DNA from: a virus
Length of the DNA: 46,227 bases
Strand: one strand, 5' to 3'
Virus record (IMG/VR): IMGVR_UViG_3300009285_001551
Span: 1-46,227 of that record
Shown: piece after piece, positions 24,391 to 33,660 of the stretch
How positions within the stretch are numbered: position 1 is the first letter of the stretch
How the letters are laid out: each line of letters starts with the position of its first letter
Program-made: the position numbers and the translations under genes
The notes under the pieces: generated by a model
Told to the model about the DNA's origin: nothing
The model's database searches: none
The model's input: only the letters and a program-made list of their open reading frames with translations

Positions 24391-25290
24391 TTAAATCGCA
24401 ATGTGAGCCGCAACAATGCGGGTCGTATGCGTCGCCTTGCGCCCGAAAACATTCAGGATTCGAGCCACGTCACCGAACTTCGTGGTATGGCGGAAAGTTT
24501 CAGGCGGCTTGATCTGCCCGGCGACGTCCACGGCGCTCTCGTGCATGAACAGCGCGTATGGCAGCGAATTCGATGTTGGGAGATTATTGCTTGGATAAAC
24601 ATCAAACCCCGACACGACATCCATTGCCCCCCGCGTAAGTGCGATTGAACGAATTGGGTCTGCCGCTTCAGTAATCGTAGCCGTCTTGACAACAGCCGCG
24701 CTTACTTCAGGCGGGACAATTGCGATACGTCCAGTATCAGGCACATCCAACTTGTCCAGCACTAGTTTCGCCTTAGCAAAAAGCGAAAGCGTGTAAAGTG
24801 ACCCCGTCACTCCGGCCCCGGTGTAATCGCTGGTGCTGAGAATCTGATAAGGCACGAGAGTAATGCCCGTGGTCGCCCCGCCCCCGTATGTCGAGCCAAG
24901 CAGGGTTGTTCCGGCCTGCGACTGTGCAAGCGCCAGAACATTAGTCAGCGTGTTGGAAATCAGGGCGCTGACATAGTTGCGGATTGCCTGCGCCTCATCC
25001 GCCGTATTCGAGAACATCTGATTGATGTCGTAGAAAAGTTCCCCGATATAGCGAAATTGATCCACGGTCAAATCAGAAGTTGAGAATGCGGCGTTAGAAT
25101 AGGTAAGGTCGCCAGTGCGATCCGAAAGAGTCTGCACGGTGGGAGCCGTGTAGGTCTTGATTTTGACGACGTTTCCGGGGAAAACATCGCCTTCATATTT
25201 TCGGCGAAAACGGGCGAGAACGCTCTGAGTATTTCCCCACAACAGTTCCTCGAAGATGGTTGCCCACCGCGAGATGTCAAAGTCAGCCAT
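24391..25290 (-). CDS. Major capsid protein
   Basis: 299 residues downstream of the scaffold gene. It starts MADFDISRWATIFEELLWG and has the mixed pattern of HK97-fold coat proteins: N-terminal strands with GNVVKIKTYTAPTVQTLSDR, a long spine-like helix (DEAQAIRNYVSALISNTLTNVLAL), then A-domain strands (GRIAIVPPEVSAAVV; FDVYPSNNLP) and the ending TTRIVAAHIAI. Its ribosome-binding site is in a hairpin (25298-25321). Confidence 0.82.
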   Translation of the reverse strand: MADFDISRWATIFEELLWGNTQSVLARFRRKYEGDVFPGNVVKIKTYTAPTVQTLSDRTGDLTYSNAAFSTSDLTVDQFRYIGELFYDINQMFSNTADEAQAIRNYVSALISNTLTNVLALAQSQAGTTLLGSTYGGGATTGITLVPYQILSTSDYTGAGVTGSLYTLSLFAKAKLVLDKLDVPDTGRIAIVPPEVSAAVVKTATITEAADPIRSIALTRGAMDVVSGFDVYPSNNLPTSNSLPYALFMHESAVDVAGQIKPPETFRHTTKFGDVARILNVFGRKATHTTRIVAAHIAI

Positions 25291-25297
25291 GAGAATA

Positions 25298-25321
25298 TCC
25301 TTTCAGGTTTTTCTGAAAGGA
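25298..25321 (-). promoter_or_regulatory. Hairpin enclosing capsid gene ribosome-binding site
   Basis: On the transcribed strand TCCTTTCAG and CTGAAAGGA (25321-25313 with 25306-25298) pair perfectly over 9 bp around a 6-base A-rich loop. The 3' arm contains the AAAGGA ribosome-binding site of the capsid gene, 8 bases before its ATG. It could regulate capsid translation relative to scaffold, or be a processing site. Confidence 0.65.
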
Positions 25322-25330
25322 CTTTTCGGA

Positions 25331-26098
25331 CTACTTTTTTGCCGCTTTCTGCGCGTCGAGAGCCTTTTCAATCCCACCGGGCTTGAGGAGGTCTTGGGCT
25401 GAGAATGTCGTTTTGATAGCTCCGCCCTGTTGACTTCCGCCCCCGCCGCTTCCTGTGCTGGCGTTATCGGCGGGCTTTGCAAGATTGGGTTGTTCTTTGA
25501 GCCATCTCGCAAAATCGGCTTCGACAGAAAGAGGTTTCCCGTCGTCATCATAAGGTGTCGCCCAGTTACCGGTATCATCCAAAACTTTGACAGAAATCCC
25601 GCCATTCGCATTGGTTAAAAACTGACGTGTTGGTCGGACAAATTGAGGAGCATAAGACCCTATAGCGTTCTCATAGGCATCGTTCTTAGAAACAACCCGC
25701 AGCAGGATATTTGTAATTTCCTTATCCTGCGCTATCTTTGTTATTTCCGCCTCACGCTGCTCGCGTTTCTCTATTTGTTTTTCAAGAGCCGCGATTCGTG
25801 CTGCTTGATCCTCTTTTTTAGGGTCTTTTTCAACGTCTTTTCCCTTTTGCATCTCCTGATAGTCAATCCACACATCATCAAAGTTTGCATGGCGATTCGG
25901 ATCAAATTTCACGCCAAGTTTTCGAGCGGCCTTTTCAGCGTCTTGCTTGTGTCCGAGTCCTTTCAGTTTGTGCTCTAATGCCTTCAATTGCTCGGCTGTC
26001 AGGCCGCCGTCTGCCACGGTAGTTTCAGGAGCGCCCAGCTCCAGTGTTGCGGTAGTTGTTGAGGAAGTTTCCGCTGCTCCCTTGTCTTCATCCGGCAT
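25331..26098 (-). CDS. Capsid scaffolding protein
   Basis: 255 residues, highly charged and helical, between portal and capsid. A Thr/Glu-rich N-terminus leads to a long coiled coil (RIAALEKQIEKREQREAEITK). A Gly/Ser-rich linker (STGSGGGGSQQGG) precedes a basic C-terminal helix (LDAQKAAKK), the usual coat-binding end of scaffolds. Position and composition make this a solid call. Confidence 0.82.
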   Translation of the reverse strand: MPDEDKGAAETSSTTTATLELGAPETTVADGGLTAEQLKALEHKLKGLGHKQDAEKAARKLGVKFDPNRHANFDDVWIDYQEMQKGKDVEKDPKKEDQAARIAALEKQIEKREQREAEITKIAQDKEITNILLRVVSKNDAYENAIGSYAPQFVRPTRQFLTNANGGISVKVLDDTGNWATPYDDDGKPLSVEADFARWLKEQPNLAKPADNASTGSGGGGSQQGGAIKTTFSAQDLLKPGGIEKALDAQKAAKK

Positions 26099-26128
26099 GA
26101 TTCAAAACTCCCTTTCGCAAATTTGTTA

Positions 26129-27757
26129 TCAGGCCAGAGCCGTCGCTGCCTCTTGACTCTCGGCCATTATTTCCTCTGTATCAGGCCCCGGCATTTCTGC
26201 AGAGCCACTTTCATCTTCTTGAACGACCGGCGCAATCTTCGCCCGCTCGCTCATGGCTTTTATGCGTAAATCAAAGTCGGCTTCGATTGCAAGTTTTTTC
26301 TCTTCGGATAACATCGGATACTCAGGATCGGCGTACACAAACAGCCGTTCCTTTTCAATCTGATACGTCGGCGAATTGGGGACAGCCTGACTAACTAACG
26401 TAAGATCGTTTGCGCGCTCGCTCATCGTCTGGACATTAAAATCATTCGGGTAGGATACTTGAGTCATTCGTTCTCTTGCAACCCTAGTATCGCCGTCGGC
26501 CTCCCACAAGGCCCTGAAGTAGTGGACTCGCTGCTCGGCCCATTCGAGGCGGTCTGCCAGCGTTGAAAGGTCTTGATTCGTGGGCAGGTAGTCCCACGCC
26601 TTTGACACCCCGCTAGTCTCATCCGCGCCCGCGCCAACCTGTCGAACCAGCATCAAGTCAAAGAGCTGTTTGAGCAGAGAGTTTCGCTCCTGAATCAAAA
26701 TCCTATAGGGCTGGCCGTTGGTTTCAAGCAGTGTCGGCGCGAATTTCGCATCAAGCGGGACGCCGATAAATCGCGTCGAGCCGAAAGCCAGTGTAGTCCC
26801 CGGCGCGGGCTGACCCGAAATACACGCCGTGCTAACAGCCGAGAGCCGCACATCTTCCTCAATCTCTGATTCGAGATTGTAGAGTCGCCATATCAAATCC
26901 CAGACATCTGCTATCCGCGACACGCCCTGCATGTGATCAATCCGGCGGGAAGGCACATAGACAAACGGAATTTCATGCAGCCCGTGAATCTGTGAAGCGA
27001 CAACCACTTCTAGACCCTGTGCGTCCACGCCGTAGCGCGTCCATCCTTGGCGTGTCCATATCACTATGCGTTTAGTACTTTCGGCAGTTCGCTCTTGATT
27101 CAGCGCGATGTCCGAGGGAATCCACTCACGGAGTTTAAGTTCCAGAAGATTCCCGCTCGCGTCAACGCGCCAGTCCATGATGTCCGATTTACGGAAAAAT
27201 GAGACGAATGGCGCAAGGCCCCACTCCTGCTGCTGGGCGAGAGACTTAGGCCGCAGCACTTCGCCAGTCTTTGGGTCAATCGGCGCGGGTGGACGATCTA
27301 CAAGAATCCCGCAACCTCCTTCGACTTCCGGCCACGGGAAAACCAGCTCGGCCATGAAGTTATCAAGTGACATCCCGCCGCGATTGCAGTTTTCCAGAAA
27401 GTTTTCTTCGGCCTTTTCATCGCTATCCACAAAGAAAGCCCGATTGATCGCCCCGGCCTTGAATATGGCCGCAACCTTCAACATTAGTAGCCGCGCCGCA
27501 AAATTCAGATAGGTCGCCCGCTGAACCCGCTCATAAAAATGCAGAGGAACTTCTTCGGGGTGGCGAAAGAGATAGCCATGACAGGCCGCGTAAGAAAAAG
27601 TATTTTGGGGATCGTCTGGATTTTGTCGCGGGGGTGGATTCAAGGTTTCGCCAGCCTTGATAACCGCATCACCGCCCAAATAAAAATCAGCTGCCCGCGC
27701 ATCACGAGCCGCACAAGCACTTACGAAGGGATGAACTTGGTCAGTGATGACTCCCAC
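26129..27757 (-). CDS. Portal protein
   Basis: The frame is open from 27817 (TTG), but GTG 27757 has an excellent site (AAGAGGAG, 6 bases upstream), giving about 542 residues. The sequence shows portal features: N-terminal QNPDDPQNTFSYA, wing strands (PFVSFFRKSDIMDWRV), stem and crown region (GVSRIADVWDLIWRLYNLESEIEEDVRLS) and a helical C-terminus (ALWEADGDTRVARERMTQV). It lies between terminase and scaffold. It resembles DUF4055-type portals, but the subfamily is uncertain. Confidence 0.83.
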   Translation of the reverse strand: MGVITDQVHPFVSACAARDARAADFYLGGDAVIKAGETLNPPPRQNPDDPQNTFSYAACHGYLFRHPEEVPLHFYERVQRATYLNFAARLLMLKVAAIFKAGAINRAFFVDSDEKAEENFLENCNRGGMSLDNFMAELVFPWPEVEGGCGILVDRPPAPIDPKTGEVLRPKSLAQQQEWGLAPFVSFFRKSDIMDWRVDASGNLLELKLREWIPSDIALNQERTAESTKRIVIWTRQGWTRYGVDAQGLEVVVASQIHGLHEIPFVYVPSRRIDHMQGVSRIADVWDLIWRLYNLESEIEEDVRLSAVSTACISGQPAPGTTLAFGSTRFIGVPLDAKFAPTLLETNGQPYRILIQERNSLLKQLFDLMLVRQVGAGADETSGVSKAWDYLPTNQDLSTLADRLEWAEQRVHYFRALWEADGDTRVARERMTQVSYPNDFNVQTMSERANDLTLVSQAVPNSPTYQIEKERLFVYADPEYPMLSEEKKLAIEADFDLRIKAMSERAKIAPVVQEDESGSAEMPGPDTEEIMAESQEAATALA

Positions 27758-27841
27758 GAAAACTCCTCTTCTTACTTCTTGAGCACCGCAGCTACTCCCC
27801 GGTTCAAACCACGTCAAGGCTTTTCTTTTCTGGCGTTCAAT

Positions 27842-29293
27842 CTACCGAACCTGAATCGCCGTATAACCAAAAGGTGTTTTCAGCGCGTGGCGAATGAAGG
27901 TCGCGGCTTTCAGAATATCAATGTGCGCGTCGCGCTCGCCCCATTTCTTTAATTGCCAGTTGCGATGCGAGGCTATTTCGTAGCGCGTCTTTTCAAGTTG
28001 CCGGTTCACTTCGTCGTCAAGCGGGTTGCCATATCGCCGCTTCCAGAATTTGAGCGCCCCGGTCTTGACCATGCTCATAAATTCCCAGAGGTCTTGTGTC
28101 ACGCTATCAGCCGTTGCCCGATATTCGACGAAGCGCGGGATGTATTGTTTCATGGCGCGGCCCAATTGAGCGCCAATGCCCAGCACATCGCCAACGCCGT
28201 CACGAGGTCGCCAAGCCCAAGCCAGCCCCTCAGCGTCCTTGATCTGCCTGTCCATGCCTTGCCCCGTCCACCACTCTACATGGACAAGCCGGATCATGGG
28301 AAACCGCGCAACCTTTTTGTCCCAGAAGACGCGCCAGAAAAGAATTGCAGTAGAATCCTGCCACGGCTTTTCAACTCGCACATCTTCGCTCACGCGCTCA
28401 AGATCATCGTCACCCCCAACGTCATAGGTGATGACATAGTATGCCCCCGCAACAGGCCGTTCCTCATACTCAATATCAGAGTCCCACAGCGAATTGATTT
28501 CCGACTGCGAGAGAAATCCGCCGAGCGAGGCCACGGATTTGAGAAGATACTGAGTCTGGATAACCGGGTGATCTTCGCCGCCCTTGTCGCGCACAACTGC
28601 CTCGTAGTGGCTTCGATATTGCGGGCGGTATTCAATCCACAGCGGGGCGGGCAGGACGATGTTTTTCTCAGGGAAACCCAGCTCCTCGTTGCGCTTCATC
28701 GCCTGCTCAATCATAGAATCGCCATCGGAAGCGACGCCGGAAAAGATAGTCGCGCCGTCGGTATCGGCTGTCATCGGGCGGAAAATTTTCTCATAGACAG
28801 CCTGATCGAAATCCTGCGCCTCGTCAACATCGAGAACGTGCGCGGTCTTGCCTTTTGAAAAGGTGTCTTCGGAAAGAAATCTCACACGAGCCGCGCCGAG
28901 CCGGGTGTCCAGTGTACCGCCGCGCCTGCATTGCCAAAGGGGGCGGTCGTTTGCGGCATGTGCCAAGGGGTCGAGGGAAAGCAGAAGTTCAAGGCGCTCC
29001 ATTGAGGTCAGACACGAATCAATCGTCGGGGCCGCGCCGATCCACTGGGGCTGATCTTTACGCCGCGCGTTTTTTATCAGCCAGCGTTCCTGTCCAGTTC
29101 CCTTGCATTCGTTTTTCGCCGTCTGTCGGGCGGTCATAATGCAGAGCGGACGGCCTTGGTGGTTGTGAATATGATTTTCGATTGCGCGGACGATACTGAT
29201 TTGCAATGGCCTGAGCGGACGCTGCATCAAGGCTTCGCGGTGATACTCCGGTGAGCGCAGCGCAAAATCAATCAGGGATTCAAGGGTGAGCAT
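27842..29293 (-). CDS. terL: Terminase large subunit
   Basis: 483 residues. ATPase: a Walker-A-like CIMTARQTAKNE (residues 51-62, of the ARQ.GK terminase type but with Ala in place of the Gly) and Walker B HVLDVDEAQDF (152-162), then a coupling motif region (FSGVAS). Nuclease: YVITYDVGGDD (Asp291) and later acidic residues (HVEWWTGQ; ERDAHIDILKAA). Together they translocate and cut DNA into the head. It follows the small subunit by 3 bases. Confidence 0.92.
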   Translation of the reverse strand: MLTLESLIDFALRSPEYHREALMQRPLRPLQISIVRAIENHIHNHQGRPLCIMTARQTAKNECKGTGQERWLIKNARRKDQPQWIGAAPTIDSCLTSMERLELLLSLDPLAHAANDRPLWQCRRGGTLDTRLGAARVRFLSEDTFSKGKTAHVLDVDEAQDFDQAVYEKIFRPMTADTDGATIFSGVASDGDSMIEQAMKRNEELGFPEKNIVLPAPLWIEYRPQYRSHYEAVVRDKGGEDHPVIQTQYLLKSVASLGGFLSQSEINSLWDSDIEYEERPVAGAYYVITYDVGGDDDLERVSEDVRVEKPWQDSTAILFWRVFWDKKVARFPMIRLVHVEWWTGQGMDRQIKDAEGLAWAWRPRDGVGDVLGIGAQLGRAMKQYIPRFVEYRATADSVTQDLWEFMSMVKTGALKFWKRRYGNPLDDEVNRQLEKTRYEIASHRNWQLKKWGERDAHIDILKAATFIRHALKTPFGYTAIQVR

Positions 29294-29296
29294 CGG

Positions 29297-29749
29297 TTAA
29301 GCATCTGGCAGATCGGAAATTTTTTCTGTCTCTTGTCCACCAAGCCCGCGTTTCTCACGCTCTTGTTCTTCCCGATTCAGTCGGTCAAGGGCGCGTTGCA
29401 GCGGATTGGTATCTTCGCTTCCAAAACTTGCGCGGGGGCCATAGTGCTCAGGGAACTCAAGCTCAAGGAGTCGCGCCGCCGCCGTCCAGTATTTCGGATC
29501 GTTCGCTGCGATCCGAATTCTGTTCAGCAAGGCGAGTCGTCTTTGTTGGCGGGATTTTTTTAATTCTGAAAGAAATGTTTTATCGCTGGCCTTCCATGCC
29601 ATGAAGGCGCGAACGGAAATTCCTGCGGCTTCGCAAGCTTCGTTCGTGGTGAATCCAGACCCGAATGCGGAAACGAGGATGGTCTTGATTTCTGGAGTGC
29701 GAATCGTAGGTTGTCCGCGTGGAGGGGCAGGGGGCTTTTTCGTTTTCAT
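29297..29749 (-). CDS. terS: Terminase small subunit
   Basis: 150 residues. A proline-rich start (KPPAPPRGQP) precedes an HTH (GFTTNEACEAAGISVRAFMAW), the DNA-recognition domain of small terminases. The helical segment KYWTAAARLLELEFPEHYG, which is characteristic of the family, is followed by a charged C-terminus. It is directly upstream of the large subunit. Confidence 0.88.
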   Translation of the reverse strand: MKTKKPPAPPRGQPTIRTPEIKTILVSAFGSGFTTNEACEAAGISVRAFMAWKASDKTFLSELKKSRQQRRLALLNRIRIAANDPKYWTAAARLLELEFPEHYGPRASFGSEDTNPLQRALDRLNREEQEREKRGLGGQETEKISDLPDA

Positions 29750-29781
29750 GCCACGAAGGTGCTACATGAGCGGGGGCGGTG

Positions 29782-31155
29782 TCAAGGGGAACTGTCCGAT
29801 TCTGTAGCTGTCTCTGTTGCCCCGAATTCAACAGGCCCAACTGCTGCTGTTGCTTTTCGCGGATCGCCCTTCACAAAAACAAGGACGTGCTCATGCACAG
29901 GAACGAGTTTTCTCATGGTTTGAAACATTTTACGAGCCCTTAACGCCGCGCTTGCGAGGGGCTTTAGGTGAATGGCGTGATTGTAAAACGAACATCCCGC
30001 AACCTCGAATCCCCGGATTGTGTCAGAAACAAGACTCAGTTGCTTCCCAGACTTGTCTCGCGTTTCCGCCACCTCAAAACATGCAAAACGGTGTTCGTGC
30101 AACACAGATACCGTCTCTTTAATTGCCCTGAAAAACCCGTCAAGGAAAGCTTCATAATCAACGGCATTATTCAAATCGTTTTTCAGGTCAGAGTAGTGTT
30201 CGCGATTAAAATATGGAGGGGAGGAAAAAATAAAATCTCCCCGGACTTCTCCTACCAGACGAGCGAAATCTCGACTATCCCCAACCATCCAATTGGGAGC
30301 CAACTCAAGCCGTTCTGCTTCTTTTCTATTTGCATCTATTTGTTCTTGGCGTAAATCAATTCCGAGATATTCATAGCCGAGTTTCGCCGCAACAATTCCT
30401 CGCACACACCCACCAGCAAATGGATCAAGAATAAGACCCCCCGGAGGACAAAACCACCGATAAGCAATTTCGCATAGCGTGGGGTCAAAAACTCCCGTCC
30501 TCTCTCCTTGCATTGGACATGCTTGCAACATTTTCTTGCTTATTTTTAAAAGGTTTTTCGCACGCCCAGCCAAACTATCAAAACCCAAAGAATCCCAGTC
30601 GGCACGTCTTGCCTTCCAATAACTTCGCTTTGCATCAAAGATAGAAAATGGCGGGATTAAAAAGTCCTTGACAAGATTTCCGGCGCTCGTGCCATCCCCC
30701 GGTATAAAATAAGTTACAAGTTCCTCAAACCTCAGCGCCTCGAATAACTCCGCGTCGCCTATCTTGAGTTCGTCCAGCAGCGACCCCAGCCCCTCGTCAA
30801 ACTCTCCCGCGACGTGCGGATTGTTCGCGGCGATATTTCCGGCCTGCTCTGTCTGCAAATCCCAGTCAACCACGCGCACCGGAAATCGCTCGCCCGCCGG
30901 TGTGATGACCGCCCCGCCCTCCAGTTTCAGCCTGTCGCCATAGAGCGTCTTGAGTGCGTCGAGCCTCTGATGTCCACAGACCAAGTTCCTACTGCGTGAA
31001 TTGAATACCAAACCTGAAATATCTCCGAACTTTTTGAGCGAGACTCGCAGCCCTGCCGCCGCCTCGCTCGTGATGGTTCGCGGATTGTAGGAAGCGGGCT
31101 TAAGGTCTGCGATTGTCTTGGGCGTCTTTGGCTTGGTCGTCGCTGCTAGTTTCAT
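29782..31155 (-). CDS. ParB-domain DNA methyltransferase fusion
   Basis: 457 residues from ATG 31155; a TTG at 31191 would overlap the operator. The N-terminal ParB/Srx-like domain has LKPASYNPR, GLVFNSRSRNLVCGHQRLDAL and NIAANNPHVAGEFD. The methyltransferase half has motif I LDPFAGGCVRG (243-253) and GIDL, followed by motif IV SSPPY (311-315), so the order is I then IV. SPPY fits N6-adenine or N4-cytosine methylation. It starts the packaging operon. Probably protects phage DNA from restriction. Confidence 0.85.
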   Translation of the reverse strand: MKLAATTKPKTPKTIADLKPASYNPRTITSEAAAGLRVSLKKFGDISGLVFNSRSRNLVCGHQRLDALKTLYGDRLKLEGGAVITPAGERFPVRVVDWDLQTEQAGNIAANNPHVAGEFDEGLGSLLDELKIGDAELFEALRFEELVTYFIPGDGTSAGNLVKDFLIPPFSIFDAKRSYWKARRADWDSLGFDSLAGRAKNLLKISKKMLQACPMQGERTGVFDPTLCEIAYRWFCPPGGLILDPFAGGCVRGIVAAKLGYEYLGIDLRQEQIDANRKEAERLELAPNWMVGDSRDFARLVGEVRGDFIFSSPPYFNREHYSDLKNDLNNAVDYEAFLDGFFRAIKETVSVLHEHRFACFEVAETRDKSGKQLSLVSDTIRGFEVAGCSFYNHAIHLKPLASAALRARKMFQTMRKLVPVHEHVLVFVKGDPRKATAAVGPVEFGATETATESDSSP

Positions 31156-31189
31156 GGTTTTTCTTTTGCGCCTTTCAGAAATCAAAGTC

Positions 31190-31216
31190 AACCTATAGGT
31201 TCATGGGGTCATTATA
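31190..31216 (-). promoter_or_regulatory. Promoter with perfect palindromic operator
   Basis: On the transcribed strand a perfect TATAAT lies at 31216-31211. A perfect 12-bp palindrome, AACCTATAGGTT, at 31201-31190 covers the expected start of transcription. No good -35 is present (an A-rich region lies there), so an activator may be needed. It precedes the ParB-methyltransferase and packaging genes in the only larger gap of this region. Confidence 0.55.
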
Positions 31217-31303
31217 TCGGCTTGTAAAATATATTTTTGTTTTCTCCTCTTTTTTTTACGGGTCTCCTACAAACATATCCTCCTGCGCGAGGGCGGCGCG
31301 GAT

Positions 31304-32233
31304 TCAGAGACTCCCGAACATGTCCTCATCCTCACCATGATGTTTTATCTCGGCAAGGTTGCGAACCGCTTGATGGTAGTAAGAGGGTTTTAATTCGATT
31401 CCAATCCCGCGCCGTCCGTTCATCACCGCTCCATAAACTTCAGAGCCGACGCCCATGAATGGCGTGAGCACAACCTCGCCGGGGTTAGACCACAAGACGC
31501 AGGCGCGCTCAATCACGTCGAGCTGAAGGGGACAAATGTGCTTTTCGTCCATTGGATCGCGCCCTGCTCTTGCGTTTAGTGTTCTTGTTTGGCGAATGTC
31601 CATCCAAACAGGAGATGCATAAGCGCGCCAGATGTTATGTGCCGCGCCAATTCCCACTCCTCCCGGCGCGTGTTTCCCACAATACGTTTTTAATCCGTCG
31701 AGGTGAGAAATCGGCGTTGCATTTTCTCCGGGCTTCCGAAAAGTCAAAAGATAATCTGGAAGTCCGGCGCGACAAATCGCACTATCCTTAACGAGTTGCT
31801 TGTGCATAAGGCCAAGTGCTTTTGTCCTCGTCGCCTCAATCAACGGGTCTTTCCAAATGATGTGACGTGAATGATAGATGAACCCGTTGCTCTGAAACAG
31901 CCGGATAATATCTCCCGGAAAATCCTTCAATCCAATATATCCGTCGCGTTCCTTCATCGCCGGAATATCTATACAATGAACCGCACAGTTGCGCCCAAGT
32001 TTCATGACTCGGAAAATCTCGCCGACAATATATCCGAAGTGCTCGAAGAATTCTGAGTAATTCCTACAATTCCCAAGGTCTGCGGGATTATCGCTATAGC
32101 AGTAGAGATCGGCAAATGGCGGAGAAAAAAGAGTCATGTCTACGCTTGACTCTGGCAGCGTTTTTAACACTTCGCACGAATCTCCGCAATAAAGTGCATA
32201 TCTCTCTGTGATCGTTTGTTCCATCACAGCCAT
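31304..32233 (-). CDS. Beta-class DNA methyltransferase
   Basis: 309 residues. Motif IV FSPPFADLYCYS (36-47) precedes motif I LTPFMGVGSEVYG (256-268), the order of beta-class enzymes. The sequence has the hallmarks of a widespread phage family (DLGNCRNYSEFF, GDIIRLFQSNGFIYHS, TKALGLMHKQLVKDS, ICPLQLDVIERA). The usual Asp of DPF in motif I is Thr here, which might affect S-adenosylmethionine binding. It overlaps the helicase gene by 10 bases; the two are often found together or fused. Confidence 0.87.
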   Translation of the reverse strand: MAVMEQTITERYALYCGDSCEVLKTLPESSVDMTLFSPPFADLYCYSDNPADLGNCRNYSEFFEHFGYIVGEIFRVMKLGRNCAVHCIDIPAMKERDGYIGLKDFPGDIIRLFQSNGFIYHSRHIIWKDPLIEATRTKALGLMHKQLVKDSAICRAGLPDYLLTFRKPGENATPISHLDGLKTYCGKHAPGGVGIGAAHNIWRAYASPVWMDIRQTRTLNARAGRDPMDEKHICPLQLDVIERACVLWSNPGEVVLTPFMGVGSEVYGAVMNGRRGIGIELKPSYYHQAVRNLAEIKHHGEDEDMFGSL

Positions 32234-33660
32234 GATGGGGCCTCCTCTTTCTTCGTGTAGATATTGGTTCGCTCAATCTTGAGTTCATCCATCATCAGAG
32301 CAACAAGGCGCTCGAACATTTTATCTGCCGCTTCCGTTTTCCGCTTCATGTTCGCCAACACCCCCGCCTGTCCCTCAGTTGAAATGATGTCAACGACAAC
32401 TGCGCGGGTCTGTCCGAATCGCCAACACCTGCGCGTCGCTTGGTAAAACTGCTCGTAACTGTGCGACGGGAAAAATGTTTCGTGGGCGCAATGCTGCCAA
32501 TTGAGGCCGAATCCCGCAATCGTTGGCTTGGAAACAATAACGCGCACCTGTCCGGTTGCAAATGCCCGGAATGTTTCTTCTTTGAATTCCTCAGCATCGC
32601 CGCCCTCTACATTCACGCTCCCACGGATTAGTTTCTCAAGCATGTCGCCTTCATCGTTGAGATGACACCATGTAACGGCGGGACGGTTGTGCGCGTTCGC
32701 AAGTTGCGCCGCCATTTCGCACCGCTCTGGAAGTGTTCGGCGCAGTTCTTCGCGTTGCTCTTGAAGATTTATTGCGGCCAAATCGAAGAGCATCCCTTCG
32801 GGCTTTCTGCGAGCCATTACAATATGCTCTCGCATCGTGAGCGACGGTAGAATAAATCCATCATCCTCAAATCCAAAGTCAGAGGGTTTTCTCATCGCTC
32901 GTGCCCACGAGCAAATCCAGCGCCAGAAAATATGTAAGGCGGCGTGTCTTTTTAACCTCCACCTTGATGTTTCCCCGCCGTCGTGATTAAAAAATCTTGC
33001 GAGCATTTCTCTGTATTTCATTTCCCCCAACGCCTCGCTGCTTGTTCCCAACTCCATGTAATCATTCGGTGCGGCGGTTGCCGTGCATAGAAGGCGATAG
33101 GGGGTCTTTCGCATAAAATCGGTCACAGCTTGGCGCGTTGCCCCGTCAAAATTCTTGAGGATGCTCGACTCATCGCAGACAACGCCAGAATAGTCCGCGC
33201 TATCAAAATAGTGAAGCCGCTCATAGTTTGTGATTATCAAAGAATCCCCCACCTTCCGGCCTTCGCGCCGGTGCAACACATCGAGACCAATCTTCTGTCC
33301 CTCAAGGACTGTTTGAAAAGCGACGGCGAGCGGCGCAAGAATCAAAACAGGCTTTCCCGTTTTCCTAGCCACATTTTCAGCCCAAGTGAGTTGAATTAAA
33401 GTTTTCCCAAGCCCACAGTCAGCAAATATCGCAGAGCGGCCTTTGCGCGTCGCCCATTCGACAAGGGCTTTCTGAAACGGGAAAAGCAGATCGGGCATGA
33501 ATGTCGGCTCGAATCCATGTTCGGCCCCGACTTGGGTTTTGCGCTCAAGAAACGATTTATAGTCGCCGTTTGAATTATTCACTTGGCTATCACATCGCTT
33601 TCTTTTTTTTCTTTCACCCGCCGCACCGGTTTTATGTTTCAATCCCGCCGCTTTTCCCAC
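32224..33660 (-). CDS. SF2/SNF2-type helicase
   Basis: 478 residues, read from GTG 33660 (a TTG overlapping the upstream stop or a later GTG are alternatives). Motif I FADCGLGKT (79-87), motif II CDESS (162-166), motif III TATAAPND (193-200) and a C-terminal motif VI QATRRCWRFGQT are present. The basic N-terminus (RKKRKR) may bind DNA. In related phages it is linked to the SPPF methyltransferase, so the pair may act together in DNA modification or replication. Confidence 0.85.
   Translation of the reverse strand: MGKAAGLKHKTGAAGERKKRKRCDSQVNNSNGDYKSFLERKTQVGAEHGFEPTFMPDLLFPFQKALVEWATRKGRSAIFADCGLGKTLIQLTWAENVARKTGKPVLILAPLAVAFQTVLEGQKIGLDVLHRREGRKVGDSLIITNYERLHYFDSADYSGVVCDESSILKNFDGATRQAVTDFMRKTPYRLLCTATAAPNDYMELGTSSEALGEMKYREMLARFFNHDGGETSRWRLKRHAALHIFWRWICSWARAMRKPSDFGFEDDGFILPSLTMREHIVMARRKPEGMLFDLAAINLQEQREELRRTLPERCEMAAQLANAHNRPAVTWCHLNDEGDMLEKLIRGSVNVEGGDAEEFKEETFRAFATGQVRVIVSKPTIAGFGLNWQHCAHETFFPSHSYEQFYQATRRCWRFGQTRAVVVDIISTEGQAGVLANMKRKTEAADKMFERLVALMMDELKIERTNIYTKKEEAPSWL

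Noticed and set aside
27953-28858. 301-residue plus-strand frame
   Set aside because: Fully antisense to the terminase large subunit, whose ATPase and nuclease motifs are clear.
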